Shown here: positions 13,757 to 26,445 of the stretch, one piece after another
Numbering within the stretch: position 1 is the first letter of the stretch
Layout: every line of letters begins with the position of its first letter
From: Tyto alba
Lineage: Eukaryota > Chordata > Aves > Strigiformes > Tytonidae
Direction of reading: 5' to 3'
Assembly (NCBI RefSeq): GCF_018691265.1
Contig: NW_024881316.1
Coordinates: 29,695,319 to 29,759,318 of the forward strand
DNA length: 64,000 bases
Notes under the pieces: model-generated
Database searches by the model: none
The model's input: only the letters and a program-made list of their open reading frames with translations
What the model was told of the DNA's origin: nothing
Program-made: the position numbers and the translations under genes

Positions 13757-14544
13757 TCTAAAGAACAAAGAACATTGAGACATTATTTTTTTTATATGTA
13801 CATCACAGCAGTTTTCATCAGAGTTGTTACATATATGCATTTTAACTCAGTGAAAAAAATTCTACAGAATTCTTAGCAGTTACAATATTGTTCTTTCCAT
13901 TTGTCCAGCTTCAAAATTAGAAAAGCTCAAATAATCGGAGTACCCAGGTCCAAGTGCAACACCAAAAGACATTTTATTATTATTACAAGACACAGTGCAG
14001 CTTAAGAGTTTGCTTAATGGATACTGACTTGGGAATCACAAATACTTATTATTCAGTTACAATGACAGCATGCAGAAGTTCCCTACTTACAAGGCACCCT
14101 GGTTCATGACAGTTTATTATTTTCCTGTCTATAAATACACTGAATTTCCTACTTATTCAATATGACCATTAGTTTCCTGGATACTCACTATATGTGAATG
14201 AGCCATACTGCTCTTTTTTTTACTGTCTTGAGTAAATGTAATTGGTGCTGCCCCTGTGAACCTGCTTGATTCTTTGAGAAAATTAGATGGCTTGTGAGGA
14301 CAAGATAGGTCTGTGTCACTGATAATATCAGCATGATAATGTCAGTCCCTGAGCTGAAATACCACCACAACCAAGGTAAGTGATTAGGAGAGACCAAAGA
14401 CATGAACATAGAAGAAATTATGAATTAAACAGAAAAAGACAAGTGAATTCTTTTGGCAGAAGAGGTTTTTTCATGAAGTTGTAGGTAACTTGAGTTTGTA
14501 GGCATCTCTGTTTAAAGGGAAAATGACTTCTGTTATTTTCTGTC
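13754..14544. other. Unique DNA between a poly(A) tract and an LTR fragment
   Basis: No gene seen. A TTATTATTATTA run at about 13974-13985 and AATAAA-like signals on the minus strand give a weak impression of another decayed LTR, but no termini or family similarity could be established. Confidence 0.45.
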
Positions 14545-14988
14545 CTAAAGTAAATTTCCTGCCAAGTTGCTTTGGCTACAGGGTGCAGGTGGAGATGTGC
14601 TCCAGCATGGACCTCCATGGGCTGCAGGGGCACAGCCTGCCTCATCATGATCTTCACCATGGGCTTCAGGGGAATCTCTGCTCTGTCACCTGGAGCACCT
14701 CCTCTCCCTCCTTCCTCACTGACCTTGGTGTCTGCAGAATTCTTTATCTCATAAAGTCTCGTTCCTCCCATCTGCTGTTGTGCAGCAACTTTTTCCCCTT
14801 CTTAAATGTGCTATCACAGAGACTCTACTGCTATTGCTGATGGGCTCAGCCTTGGCCAGCGGTGTGTCCATCTTGGAGCCAGCTGGCATTGACTCTGCCA
14901 GACATGGAGGAAGCTTCTAGCACCTTTTTATAGAAGCCACCCCTGTAGTTCCCAACCTACCAAAACCTGACCACACAAACCCAGTACA
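14545..14988 (-). mobile_element. ERV LTR 5' fragment, minus strand
   Basis: On the minus strand it starts TGTACTGGGTTTGTG at 14988. A U3-like region follows, with the GCCAGCTGGCTCCAA block near 14870-14884 and a TTTAAGAAGGGG TATA-like segment near 14798. A downstream region carries GGAGCA and CATGGAGGTCCA motifs matching the plus-strand copy at 11010-11459. It is truncated near 14545, so the 3' LTR portion and all internal sequence are absent. The overlapping open frames on both strands (14418-14840) are incidental. The three fragments at 4567, 11010 and 14545 are one family by mutual similarity; ERVL-like assignment comes from general knowledge of bird LTRs. Confidence 0.75.
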
Positions 14989-17900
14989 ATTGTATGTATT
15001 TATGGAGCACAAATATAGTGACTTGGTTGATTCCAGGAAACAAAATATCAGAAGTGGATTATGTTCTTGAATTACCATTAGAATCTGATTAATGTACATT
15101 AGAGTACAACCTGACCTATGCAGTTTGTAACTGCAGCATAAATAATTTCAGTAAATGTACTCCCTGATTCAGCTGATTTGTGCAATTTGTATAACTCTGG
15201 GCTAGGAGGGAGTTGGATGTTCTTCTTTGTGTTCTGTGACTGGAGTGTGGAAGTGGTCAAAGATCTTAGATCAGTGTTCAGATTTAATTCTTCTCCCTTC
15301 CACAACAATCTCTATTAATACACACACATATTTTCTATATAGCAATTCAAAATACCCATTTAGTGTCTGTGACAGTCTAGAATCAAACGCGAAGATTAAT
15401 ATTAAGGCATAATATATGGGAACAAATTCACTAGGAAAAAGATGAGATTAGGGGATTTTGGTGCTCTCCCCATCATTGTGATTGGCCAATAGAACATGCT
15501 CCAAGGTTATATGAGACATTTTGTGACTGTGCAGCCTACACATTTAATCCTGGTTGTATTTGTTTCTTTTTTATTACACAAACTGTACAGGTAAATATAC
15601 CCCCTGAAATTCAGTTTTCCTTCTTGAAAGATAGCTGCATAAATAAGACCTGATTACTTGTACACTATTTCACCTGCAAATTTTCAACTTTTAATGGACA
15701 CCTTTCTGGTATTATTCATGTCAGGTGGAAAATGAGTGGAAAAAACAGGACCAATTGATCCTTATGTACTCCAGGGATTAACTGCTTGTGAAGTTTTCAT
15801 GAAGACTCTGATTGCAGATTCTTTCAGATTATGATGAACCTGGGAATCCCTATCGAGCCTCTTTTCTCACAAAAACTATGTTCAGTAATTGGCCAAAATG
15901 GCAAATCAAAAACCATATTGTTAAGAGATTCTTTCCAAATACAATCTCTTCTCTTTCTCCAACAAAAAAAAAAAAAAAAGCACTTTCTTAATGGTTTTAT
16001 AACTTTTTAAAACTTCAAGTGTTGGATAAAGTTTAGAGGAATTAATGGATTATCTGGATTTAGCTCCTGAATTTTGATCTTTTGTTTTTACTTCTGTAAA
16101 AATGGTTCTTTCAGCAACCAGGTTTTCTAAACTGTTTTTCATCCATACAAGTTTATGTCTGATCATATTCCCAATAAAGAAATGCCCACAGCTTCTCATC
16201 TTTTTCACTGAAGAAAAATTTATCAGATTTCAGAGGTCTGCATGGAAACAGCATGGTAAGGTGTTTTACCACTGTTAGTGGTACTGGTCTTCAGCTGAGT
16301 GGTATACTTTTCACAACTATGTGCTCAAGGAAAAACTCCTTCAGGAGGCATAAGGGGCCAGAGATGTCTTAAATTCAGCACTATGAAAGAAAGTAAATGT
16401 GCTACTTTAGACAGCAGAAAGCCTAGCTGATTTGAACTCAGACTCCCGCTTGCTCCAGTTCCCATTGAACCATAAATGCCTGCCCAGGGCAGAGAAATAA
16501 AGGAATATGAGGAGTCTGCATTTCAAAGTCATTCTACCTTTACAAAGAAAGAATTGCCACTGATTCAGACACTGATTATACATGGCAATTTTGTACCTTA
16601 AAAAAGAATAAGAAAATCCCTACAGATTAAAAATAGCTACGTGTATTTTTCATTTCCAATAGCTAGGAAACTGGGTTGTCCTAGATCATCTGTTTTTCAA
16701 TTTCTTCCATTCATACCCATATCTTGGAAAAAGACACAAACAAGCAAATAGTCATGGGGGTGTCAACCTTGTCATAATTAATGAAATATCACTTTAAAAG
16801 TCAGCTAGCCAAACCTATCATGAACATTCTAATCTATCTAAATACTGCCTCATAAATTGTAGCGCTAGGTATGATACTGCCTTGCATTTAGAACATCTAA
16901 TATGCCATTGTCTATTGCAGCAGGCTCATCAGCAGAAGAGAGGCATTCCGGAGCCTGTTTTATTTTAGTATGTGCTAGAAATAACCCTAAAGGCAAATGT
17001 CCATTTCAATAATTTCTTTTCAAAAAGGTAATAGCTTTGTAAACTTCTCTTTCCAACTTAAGATGATGAACACTTCGGTTACAGTCACTTGTTCTCTGCA
17101 CAGTTTAATTGAGGGAATAACAGCTTTTCACCTACAAATAACAGATATATTGGAAGCAAAATGGTGTCTTCAAACTGTAAGCAGATCTTCAAGTTGGTAG
17201 CTAGAAAAGTTTTAATTTCAGTCCTTCTGATGTTATGCACATACTTGTGTATGTGAGGTTCAGTAGAAACCTCTACTTTCTGCGCCATTTGGTGTTTAAT
17301 TGGAACTGTTCAGGCAGGATGTATATTTTTTTCCAGGTGATTTCCTGCCCAAAGAAACAAGGGGTTGTAAGAAGTAGCCATATTCCTGGTCTGCCTACTT
17401 TCTATGTCAGTTTTCCAAGGTGTCTCATGGAAAGTGGAAGGTAGAGAAGTAAAACATTATAGGACATGAATTTGGCCAGGAAATTAGACTTTACTTTCTT
17501 TTCCTTCCTGCACTAGATTTGCCAAATTGTGTTTCATGTTCTAAATACCAAGAGGGACCAGTAGGTAAACCAGAGCTTTAATTTTCTTGTATAGTAATGT
17601 TATATATTTTACATTTGATATATAAAAAAAAAAAGGTTAAATTCTGTTTCCACTGAAATATGAAATGAACATTATGTGGTTTGATGCTATATCCATGAAA
17701 ATTTTTCATTTACCTAGTTCCAACAGGTGTATTTAAAGGGGATGAATACTTGTAGGACATCAGATAGTCCTCTTCCCCTACTAACTAATTAAACCCTGCT
17801 TGGAGTAGAATAATTATTCAGTGATGATCCTCTGTTTCTGTAGCAGTCTAAACATAAAGCTTGTATAAAACTATGGATTGGGGATCTCAATATCATATTA

Positions 17901-18469
17901 TTCAAATGATATCTGATTGAAATATCTCTGCTGATAGGGGGAATCTTTTCTCTAACTGAGTCAGGCTAGGTTAATCACACAAGACAAACCACTGCATTAG
18001 ACATAAGCATAAAATTTTTAATAGATTTTGTGTTTTTTCTTGAGGGAATTTCCTTTTTAGAAAAAAAGAGGAAACTCATATGAATGTTTTATGCTAAAAA
18101 TAATATTTAGTTTCCTTTTGCTGTTCCTCCCTGAACAGAAAGTATTCCACTGTATTAAAAAATTACTGTTCTTTTGCTACGCTATACTAAAAGAATCTGA
18201 ACTTAAAGTATCTAAGAAACTAAACTTTATAAGTTAAGATCATTTTAGAAGGGAATTTTAATAATGGAAAAGAGCAATCACCTGTTGCGTTACTTCTCTT
18301 CAAAGGAAACAAAGCATTCAACCTACTTATATCCCTTAGGCAGGATATGTAATAATGTTAGAAGTTACGTAAAGACTGTCAAACAATAAACATTTTAGAA
18401 AATTGAAATCGCATACAGAATAGGTCAAATTCATCCCAGATGGAACTATATTGACTTAAATGGGTTTAC

Positions 18470-18735
18470 AGCATGTATTACAATTGTGTGCTATACAATA
18501 ATTCATATGGAATTGTTTGCGCATCAATTGTTTTTAAGAGCATCTGTACTTGAAACCTCACGAATGCCGAGGATCACAATTTCGTTATTCCTAGCTCCAT
18601 TGCTTTCTGTTGTTTGTTGAGAAAGTAATTCAAGTCACATTTCAATGCTGTTATACATTAATTTCATCGTTAATGTGTATCTCCACCAGAGTCAGCAATA
18701 AAACCTATGATGTGAGAGTCCAGCTGCGTTTTCTT
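18470..18735. promoter_or_regulatory. Possible conserved non-coding element
   Basis: About 265 bp of AT-rich, non-repetitive sequence. It keeps roughly six CpG sites (near 18521, 18562, 18568, 18583, 18669, 18727) while neighbouring kilobases have almost none. It includes homeodomain-like TTAATTTCATCGTTAATG near 18658-18675 and has no coding frame of note. Retained CpGs in an old, unmethylated or constrained block would fit an enhancer, but no cross-species comparison was possible. Confidence 0.25.
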
Positions 18736-20673
18736 AAAAACACAGAAATATTTTTTATAGTGGTTAGTGAAGAGCCATAAATATATATATTAAATCACCA
18801 AAAGAGGTATGTGGGTTTTTTTTTTCCCCCAAGGAAAGGATCATTGTTCTTATTTACTGTAAGTTGGAACTAAACTTTAGCCTGAAGTCCAGATGCCTAA
18901 AGCTATTTAGGTTTAGTTGTTCCAAAGGGAGTTGGAATCTTAGGTAGCTTTAAAAATTTTCACATAGGAACCAAAGTATCAGTCCGAAGCTGAGACTTCA
19001 GTTCCCTTTGAAGTCAGTAGAAATCAAGCAATCTGTAGACATCAGTCTGTACTTTGCAAAGTTGAACTATATGAGAGCATCTCTATTTTTAAAGTTGCCT
19101 ACTTTAAATACACTAACAAGAATTATTGTCAAAAAAAGATTATCATTTTAGACATGAGTCTATGCAAAGGGTTCTTTAATTTTCCAGCATGCTGGAATAA
19201 GGCAAAAAAATGCATTTAGAGCAAGATATTTTATTTCTCTCTAGCTTCCCCATCATTTTCATAATGTCTCAATTGTTTTTTGTAACAGGGGGAAAAACTA
19301 AGTGAAGTCATAAATTAAGAGAATTTCTACAAAGATATCAGTATCACACTGCTAAATGTTTTAGTATCAAACATGTTGGCACTCTTGTCAACTAATGAAA
19401 TCTTCTGACTTAAATTCGGTGGTTAGGTTCCTAAAAAGAACAGGGAAAAAGTAAACAAAAACCTCTGTGTCAGAGAAAAACATTCACATAATCTAATACA
19501 GTGAAAAATTATGTACCTAAATTATTCAATAGAAAAATCTGAGAAGATGTATCTATTCTAGACCAGAACACAGTTCAGCCATGAATTTTTTTTTCCCTAT
19601 TTTTGGAGACTTAAGGCAGGCCAATGTTGTCTTTCACAAATCTCATGATTCACAATGCACACAGATTGAGTGGGTGTATCACTAACACGTTCACCAGGCT
19701 GAGGAATAAGTGAAAATTATTACAGGTTGTTGGCTGGAGTGTTAATCTGGGAAATCTGATACCCTGTCTCAGGACATACATTGTATATATCTGCATTTTC
19801 CAGACTCCTCTCATTTCTCTGTTCCTAGCAGTGCCTTTTTTTCCCATCTTACCCAGACCTACTGTAGTCTTCAGTCTGGAAGGCTGGAGAGAACATGTGT
19901 TCTTCCCACACAAAATATTTCCTGATAATTGAAATTGGTATTTCTGTCTTAAGGAATGGATGTCCCCTCCTACTACCTATGGGTAAAAACCACCACTTTA
20001 AAAATGACTGCCAAAGGTATTATAAGCAACTGAAAGCTTAATTTTTAAAGTTTCTGGGGCTTCAGACTAAACAGCGCATGAATGTCAAGGCCTGGAGAGT
20101 TGTGTTTTTGTTCAGTACCAGAAAATTAAGAGCTCACACTTACTGAAGGTTATATAAGTACATCTAAGTGGAACTTAGATTATTTGGGTGCCTAACACCT
20201 TTGCAGCCCTTAAGATATCAGATATGTGCAGTTTAAGAACAGGAAGTTTCAAGGATCTCAGTGATGCTTTAATCTTAGTTTAGGAATCTGCACTGGAACA
20301 TATGCATTTAAATTACTTTGTGAATTCGGCCCAGAATCATGAGGGAAATCTAAAGTTAATAGGAGACTGAACAAAGTTCAGTGATCTCAGTGTCATAGCC
20401 CTCAATGTAGAGACAACTATTCCTTATTTTTTGGGGTAGCCCCAGTTACTTATATCAGTTTCCTTGTAGTAGTAGCTGAATCAGTCAAGCAATCTATATC
20501 TGTAAGAAATCTATATCTATATCTCACTTCCCCTCTATATATCCTCCATTTGATCTTATTATATGATTGCCAGTTAACCTAACAACTAAGCCATTTTATA
20601 AAATGAAAAAAAGTTTCAGTATCTTCTGGACAGAAATACTGAACAAATACTGAACATAAACACTGCAGAAACG

Positions 20674-20712
20674 TTAGCTGACACTTCAGATATCTTAGCT
20701 GACACTTCAGAT
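20674..20712. repeat. 18-bp direct repeat, period 21
   Basis: TTAGCTGACACTTCAGAT at 20674-20691 is repeated perfectly at 20695-20712, separated by ATC. This is probably a recent local tandem duplication. Confidence 0.9.
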
Positions 20713-22470
20713 CAAAATGTCAACACACAGTATGTACAGAATGGATCATAAAGCAGCTTTACATGATTTAACTGATTCATCCTGAAAACATTAGGTTTGA
20801 AAAGTAGGAGGCTGTATTTGTTATCATCAGATCATTTGTGGGTATAGAAATCAAAACAATTCTAAATAACTCTATAGATGCCCCAGCCCTTCAAGGAGCA
20901 CTGATGTTCAGAACTGAACACACATGCAGAGAAAGAATAAGAAAAACATGACTAGTTTTACTTAAATAATTAACAGTAATAAACATGTATACATATTTGA
21001 AAATCATGGGTCTGCTTAATGATCTTTAAAATTAATTAGGAACAGTCTTAAAAGGAAATATATGGATTCTGTATATTATCAGTATATTACAAATAATATT
21101 AATACATTCAGTTATTGGAATTTTTTTGAGTGAATGTGGGAGGAATACTACAGTTTTAGCTCCTCTGTCTCTTCTCATGAAATGAACTGTAATTAATTTC
21201 CTCACTGAACCTTAATTGAAACACTTAAGGGGTGTGGGAATATTTTGTACCTCAAGATATTTCTGGGCCGCTCTTCTGTGGTTACTTTTGCTTCCATTAA
21301 CAATAAAAATTCCTTGTCTCTATTCAAATAATACATGCAACACGTTTGAATTGGTTGAACTCCAGTTAGAGGCACAGATTAAAAGTCCTGTCTATAATTT
21401 TTGAGGAGAATACAACAGAATATAAACATTTCATTACTTCTTTCCACCTCTCCAGTGTGCTGTCAGTCAAACTCATAGCATATAGTAACAAAATCAAAGG
21501 CTGGCATTTCAGCCTAAACTCTCAATATGCTTTTATTAATTAGCAGTTCAGGCTTATAATCAAATAGTGACAATGCACCAAAACAGAATAAGTTTAAACT
21601 TTATCCTTTAAGCTGATTCTATAAAGTATTTATTGAACAGGATCACAGATTTGCAGTCCAGGAAGATGTCATTTTTTTGCACTCAGGACTGAAGGGTTCA
21701 TGCCTGGGATACATCACCAGCACAATTTTCTGTCTTTCAAGGACATGAACTTTCTGGTTAAAGTTAAGATTTTACTATAGGTATTTAACTACTGGATTGA
21801 AAGATAAACGGCTGGATTTAAGAAAAGGAATACTTATTCATGTTGCCTCAAAATAGCTAAAATTATAACTAACCACAAGCAAGATGATAGGGAAAAAGAA
21901 GTGAATAGTCATGTATTCTATTCTTATGTTTGCCAGAAGACAAATCTATCCTTGACTCTCATGCTTACTGAAATCAACACCCACATTTCCAAGCTCAGCT
22001 TTCCAGCTCTTTTCGTCAACCTTTCTGTTGACATTAATTATTCCAGATTGCTCATACTTTTTTTTATAAGTTAATTTATTGAGTTTATAAACTATATATA
22101 GAGAATATGTAATTATATGCATAAACCTTGAAGTACTGGAGGGTAGGGAGCATCCCTTTTTGTTAGGAAATGGGAGAAAGAATGGCCATGGGCCTTTTTT
22201 ATCTGTCAGATATATTCAGAAGTCTAAGCAGCCCCAGAAAGTAAAAAACAGTTTGGTCCCATCAGTAATCAAACAGAGGAAAGCAGAGATGCAGTGAAAG
22301 CTGATACATTAATTTTCTTGAAGGACAGTGTGTGCAGAATAGAACTGAAAGAAAAAGGGAGAGGAGCTTCCACATGATGGTGAAGATGCTTTTCTGCATG
22401 TTAGTCACTAGGCTGTCCTGCTACCAGTAGGACTTTGTCATGCAAGGTGATGCAAAGAAACTTTTTCACA

Positions 22471-22514
22471 TTATTCAATATAGATCTTTATTCAGTTATT
22501 CAATATAGATCTTT
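22471..22514. repeat. 19-bp direct repeat, period 25
   Basis: TTATTCAATATAGATCTTT occurs at 22471-22489 and again, perfectly, at 22496-22514. Confidence 0.9.
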
Positions 22515-25039
22515 GGTGAAGCTGGAGAGAACAAATACAGAGCCAGGACTGAGTACTTACTTGCTAAAATGTCTTTAAGGATTCTGAGATTGTCCTGTAC
22601 ACAAGTCCTGAACTTTGGGTGGAGTTTATTGGATTGGTAAGGGAAAAGGTATGGATAATGAGTACTTCACATCAGAACATGAGAATTTTGTTAATGAAAT
22701 GTTATTACCAGAAATAGATTAATGTAAATGATTTGCCATTCACGTGTTTAGATATATTACCCATTTGTTTTCCCATCTCAGTGCTATTATTTTTCACTTT
22801 ACCTTAGTATTCCTTATGATATACTCTATATGGGTTTATCAGTAGTGAATTACTACTTGTTAATAGTCCACGGAAAGGAATTTTGGATGAGGGCTGGAAC
22901 TAATGATAACTGACTAGGTGGTTATGACTGCATAAAGATCCATGTCTTAAGCTTAACTTTTGACTAGATGGCTACACAGAGAAATCACATTATGCTCAGA
23001 ACTACCTAATAAAGAAAGGAACCTTCTACTGCCTTTTTCACACCGTCTTTTCCCATTTGTTCTCATTGCCTGTTGCATTTTATCAAAGCTACTGCAAGAT
23101 AATCATGTTAATAACCTTCATAGTTAAACTTTCAGAACCTATGCCATCTTCTAAATAATAATAACAAAAACTATCTAAAAGGTCATCAGATGAAAAGTTT
23201 GTGACATAAAGGGAGAAAATAGAAGTATGCTGCAGTGAAATCTCAGTGACTATATTCGATCCTTTCTCCTACACATACTGTTTTTCTCTTGCAGTCTCCT
23301 CTCCTACAATTCATATGTAAGATAGAGCTCTTCCTCCAGACTGACCCTTTAGCATCACTAAGTAGAGTGACTGGAAGCAGAAATTAATCTGAACATTTAT
23401 ATACATTTGATAGCAGTTTAGAGAGAGTCCCTCTATGGAGATACTTCCTTTTTTCAGACCTTCATGCAATGGGCTCTGCTTTGAAAAGCCTGCTCATCAG
23501 GAAAAAAGTGACTATTATCCCAGTTTTCGGCAAAATGAAGGCTTAGGCAAACTGTAAAGGATTCTGTAAAAAAGAAATCTAGCAATTTTGGTTCTGTACA
23601 TTTTGAAAGGGAGGTACAGAGGTCTAGACAGGCAAGCTTGCTTTGTAAAGTAGATTTGCTATCAAGGTATTGACAAAACATTTCATTTTAAATAGAGGAT
23701 ATGTGACAAAATCATCAACTGTGCATAGGATTTCATATGTTATTTGGGATGTATTTATTGTGGAAATTTTCTTCACATCCATCATCAAAATGTCTTCATT
23801 GAAAACTTGAGCCTTCTCTTTAATGGCACTTTTACCATAGACTTCAGTGGTAGCATTATGAATTTTAAGGTTAAATAAAATTGAGAACTACTGATTGCAT
23901 GTGTGTATCTCAAAAGAAACACAAAAGAAAATCACCCTAAAACAAAAAGTTCCATTGCTTACTGGAAGCTCAGACATCAACTAGTGTCAAAAGCTAACTC
24001 AGATCTGTCATGCTGTATCTACAAGCTTGGGTGTAAGATTAGCCACATGAAAAGTGAAATGATTTTTTTTTGTATTAGGCAGACACTCTTGCCATGAAAG
24101 CAACCTGAATCTGCTCTCAGACAAAGTGAATGACATTGTATGACGGATCTTCATGGCATCTACAGAATATTGCCACTTGGTGTTGTCTAGCATAGAAAAG
24201 ACCCTTGCATGTCTGAATTTGTCATTTTGTTCTAAATTTTAATTTCCATGAGAGAAGAGCTCTCTCATTCCAGATATTAAGTGACAGAAAAAGGATGGGA
24301 GAAGCAAAAGTTATTATTAATGAAGGATGAATTAAATAATCATATTTTTTCAATAAGAGAACATTTTCTATGATTTAGATGTTATAAGTAGACACACAAA
24401 CTGTAGCATGTTACCAATTGCATTAGTTTGTTTAATATCTTCTATAACCAGAAATCCTTTATCTTTCAGAACATCTAGAAAGAAATGTAACTATGAAGGT
24501 AGACGCAGCTTTAAAACTCCTTAGCTGTATGAACAGATTGCCTTGTACATATTTATATAACAGGAAAATGTACTGCCAGTTGCATTATCAATGTAATAAA
24601 GCAGCAAATTTATACAGTTCTATACATTCATCTGTTACTCAAAATAATGTTTCATCTTAATTATTGAGCAAATTGAAACATCTAAGACCAAAGTTTAAAC
24701 CAGTGCACTATTCCAAAGCTGTAAAACTATAACCATCATATTGTTTTTATGACTATATGTTGTTCCAACATATCAGTCAGACATGATCAATCTTTTCAAG
24801 AGGATAATATTTAGTCTTCCCAAGTTAAAAACAGCCAGAAAATCTGTTTTTGTAACTCAGTTTATCACTATAGTAACTCACGGGTATAATTTTGCAAAAT
24901 CTATCACTACAGTGGTACTCCTTATTATAAAAAAAAAAAAAACAAACCAAACAAAAACAAAAACAGCCTCCACCCAAAACCCCAATATGTTTTAATTTAC
25001 TTGTGAAAGAACCAGTTATGTCCACACTGGGAAGGAATT

Positions 25040-26445
25040 AACTGAAACAAAATTGGAAACATAAAACCCATTTCTAAAAAGCAGAAAAAAGGAAGACCCA
25101 GGGAAATACAGTCCAGTCAACCTCACCTCTTTCCTCTTCTGTCAAGGTCATGAAGCAGATACTCCTGGTAACTGTCCTAGGGCACATAGAATATAAGGAG
25201 GTGATTTGTAACAGCCAACATCACTTCAGCAAGGGCAAAGCGTGCCTGATAAATTTGGTGACCTTCTACAACAGGGTTACAGTGTTGGTGGATAAAGAAA
25301 GAGTAACTGATGTCATCTACCTGGACATGTGTAAAGCTTTTGACGCTATCCAGCATGACATCCTTGTCTCTAAATTAGAGAGACATAGATGTGACTGATG
25401 GACCACTAAGTGGATAAGGAATTCTCTGGATGGTTGCTCTCAAAGGGTTGTTTGTGGTCAATGCCTTGATGTCCAAGAGGAGACCAGTGATGAGTGGCTT
25501 TCCTCAAGGGTTGGTACTGGGAACAGCACTACTTAACATCTTTGTTGCCAACATGGACAAGACACCAAGCTGTGTGGTGCAGCTGACACACTGGAGGAAA
25601 GGGTTGCCATCCAGAGGGACCTGGACAGGCTTGAGAGGTGGGCTCGTGCAAACTTCATGAAGTTCAGCAAGGTCAAGTGTAAGGTCCTGCACATCAGTTG
25701 AGACAATACTAAGCACAAATACAAATACAGGCTGAGCGATGACAGGATTGAGAGCAGCCCTGTGGAGAAGGGCTTGGCAGAAATAGTGGAAGGAAAGTGT
25801 CTATGAGCCAGCAATGTGTGCTTGCAGCCCGGAAAGCCAACTGTATCCTGGGCTGCATCAAGAAAAGTGTGGCCAGAAGATCAAGGGAGGTGATTCTTCC
25901 ACTCTACTCTGCTGTTATGAGACCCTACCTGCAATACTGTGTTCAGCTCTGAGGGTCCCCAACATGACAAGGACATGGACCTGCTGAAGTGGTTTCAGAG
26001 GAGGGTCACAAAGATGACCAAGGTGCTGGAGCACCTCTCTTATGAGGACAGGCTGAGAGAGTTGGGAATGTTCAGCCTGGCGAAGAGAAGGCTTCGAGGA
26101 GACCTTCCAGTAGCCTTCTAGTACTTAAAGGGGGCTACAGGAAAGGTGGGGAGGAAATCTTTATAAGGGGGTGTAGGGATAGGATGAAAGGTAATGGTTT
26201 TATACTGAAAGAATGTAGATTGAGATAAGATATAAGGAAGAAACTCTTTACTGTGAGGGTGGTGGAACATTGGAACAGGTTGCCCTGAGAAGGAGACGCC
26301 CCTTCTCTGGAAGTGTTCAAGACCAGGTTGGATGGGTCTTTTAGAAGCCTGGTCTAGTGGAAGGTGTCTCTGCCCATGTCAGGGGGTTTGGAACCAAATG
26401 ATCTTTAAGGTCCCTTCTAATCCAAACTATTCTGTGATTCTATGA
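25040..26445 (+). mobile_element. CR1-A: 5'-truncated CR1 LINE with reverse-transcriptase remnants
   Basis: CR1 non-LTR retrotransposon on the plus strand, truncated at its 5' end and complete at its 3' end, where it finishes with ATTCTGTGATTCTATGA. Broken ORF2 remains are readable. RT motif A is visible as [14 protein letters not shown] (about 25318-25359). The C-terminal block LEHLSYEDRLRELGMFSL (about 26026-26079) and the final HW-type segment (TVRVVEHWNR-like, near 26250-26280) also remain. Stops and frameshifts are frequent, and the segment that should carry the FADD catalytic motif is deleted at about 25558-25563. It is therefore a dead copy. Positions 25148-26117 are almost identical to 45961-46928 in CR1-B, whereas both flanks within the element differ strongly. 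Confidence 0.95.
25150..26117 (+). pseudogene. CR1-A ORF2 (reverse transcriptase) relic
   Basis: Degenerate C-terminal half of CR1 ORF2. In frame pieces are 25150-25398 (RT palm motif A with the first catalytic Asp region), 25430-25660 (shifted frame over the RT core) and 25939-26117 (thumb/C-terminal region). The YADD/FADD box is missing, so no RT activity is possible. The same breaks occur in CR1-B at 45961-46928. Confidence 0.85.

Larger units (their letters stand above)
14989..25039. other. Ten kb of unique AT-rich DNA, no gene seen
   Basis: The longest repeat-poor block, with short open frames only. It contains an A16 run at 15964-15979, short tandem duplications at 20674-20712 and 22471-22514, and two stretches that retain CpGs in AT-rich context (about 16860-16965 and 18470-18735). 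The latter are noted as possible conserved non-coding elements. Confidence 0.6.

Noticed and set aside
13926..14110. Possible additional minus-strand LTR (TTATTATTATTA and AATAAA-like signals)
   Set aside because: No termini, promoter motifs or similarity to other copies could be shown.
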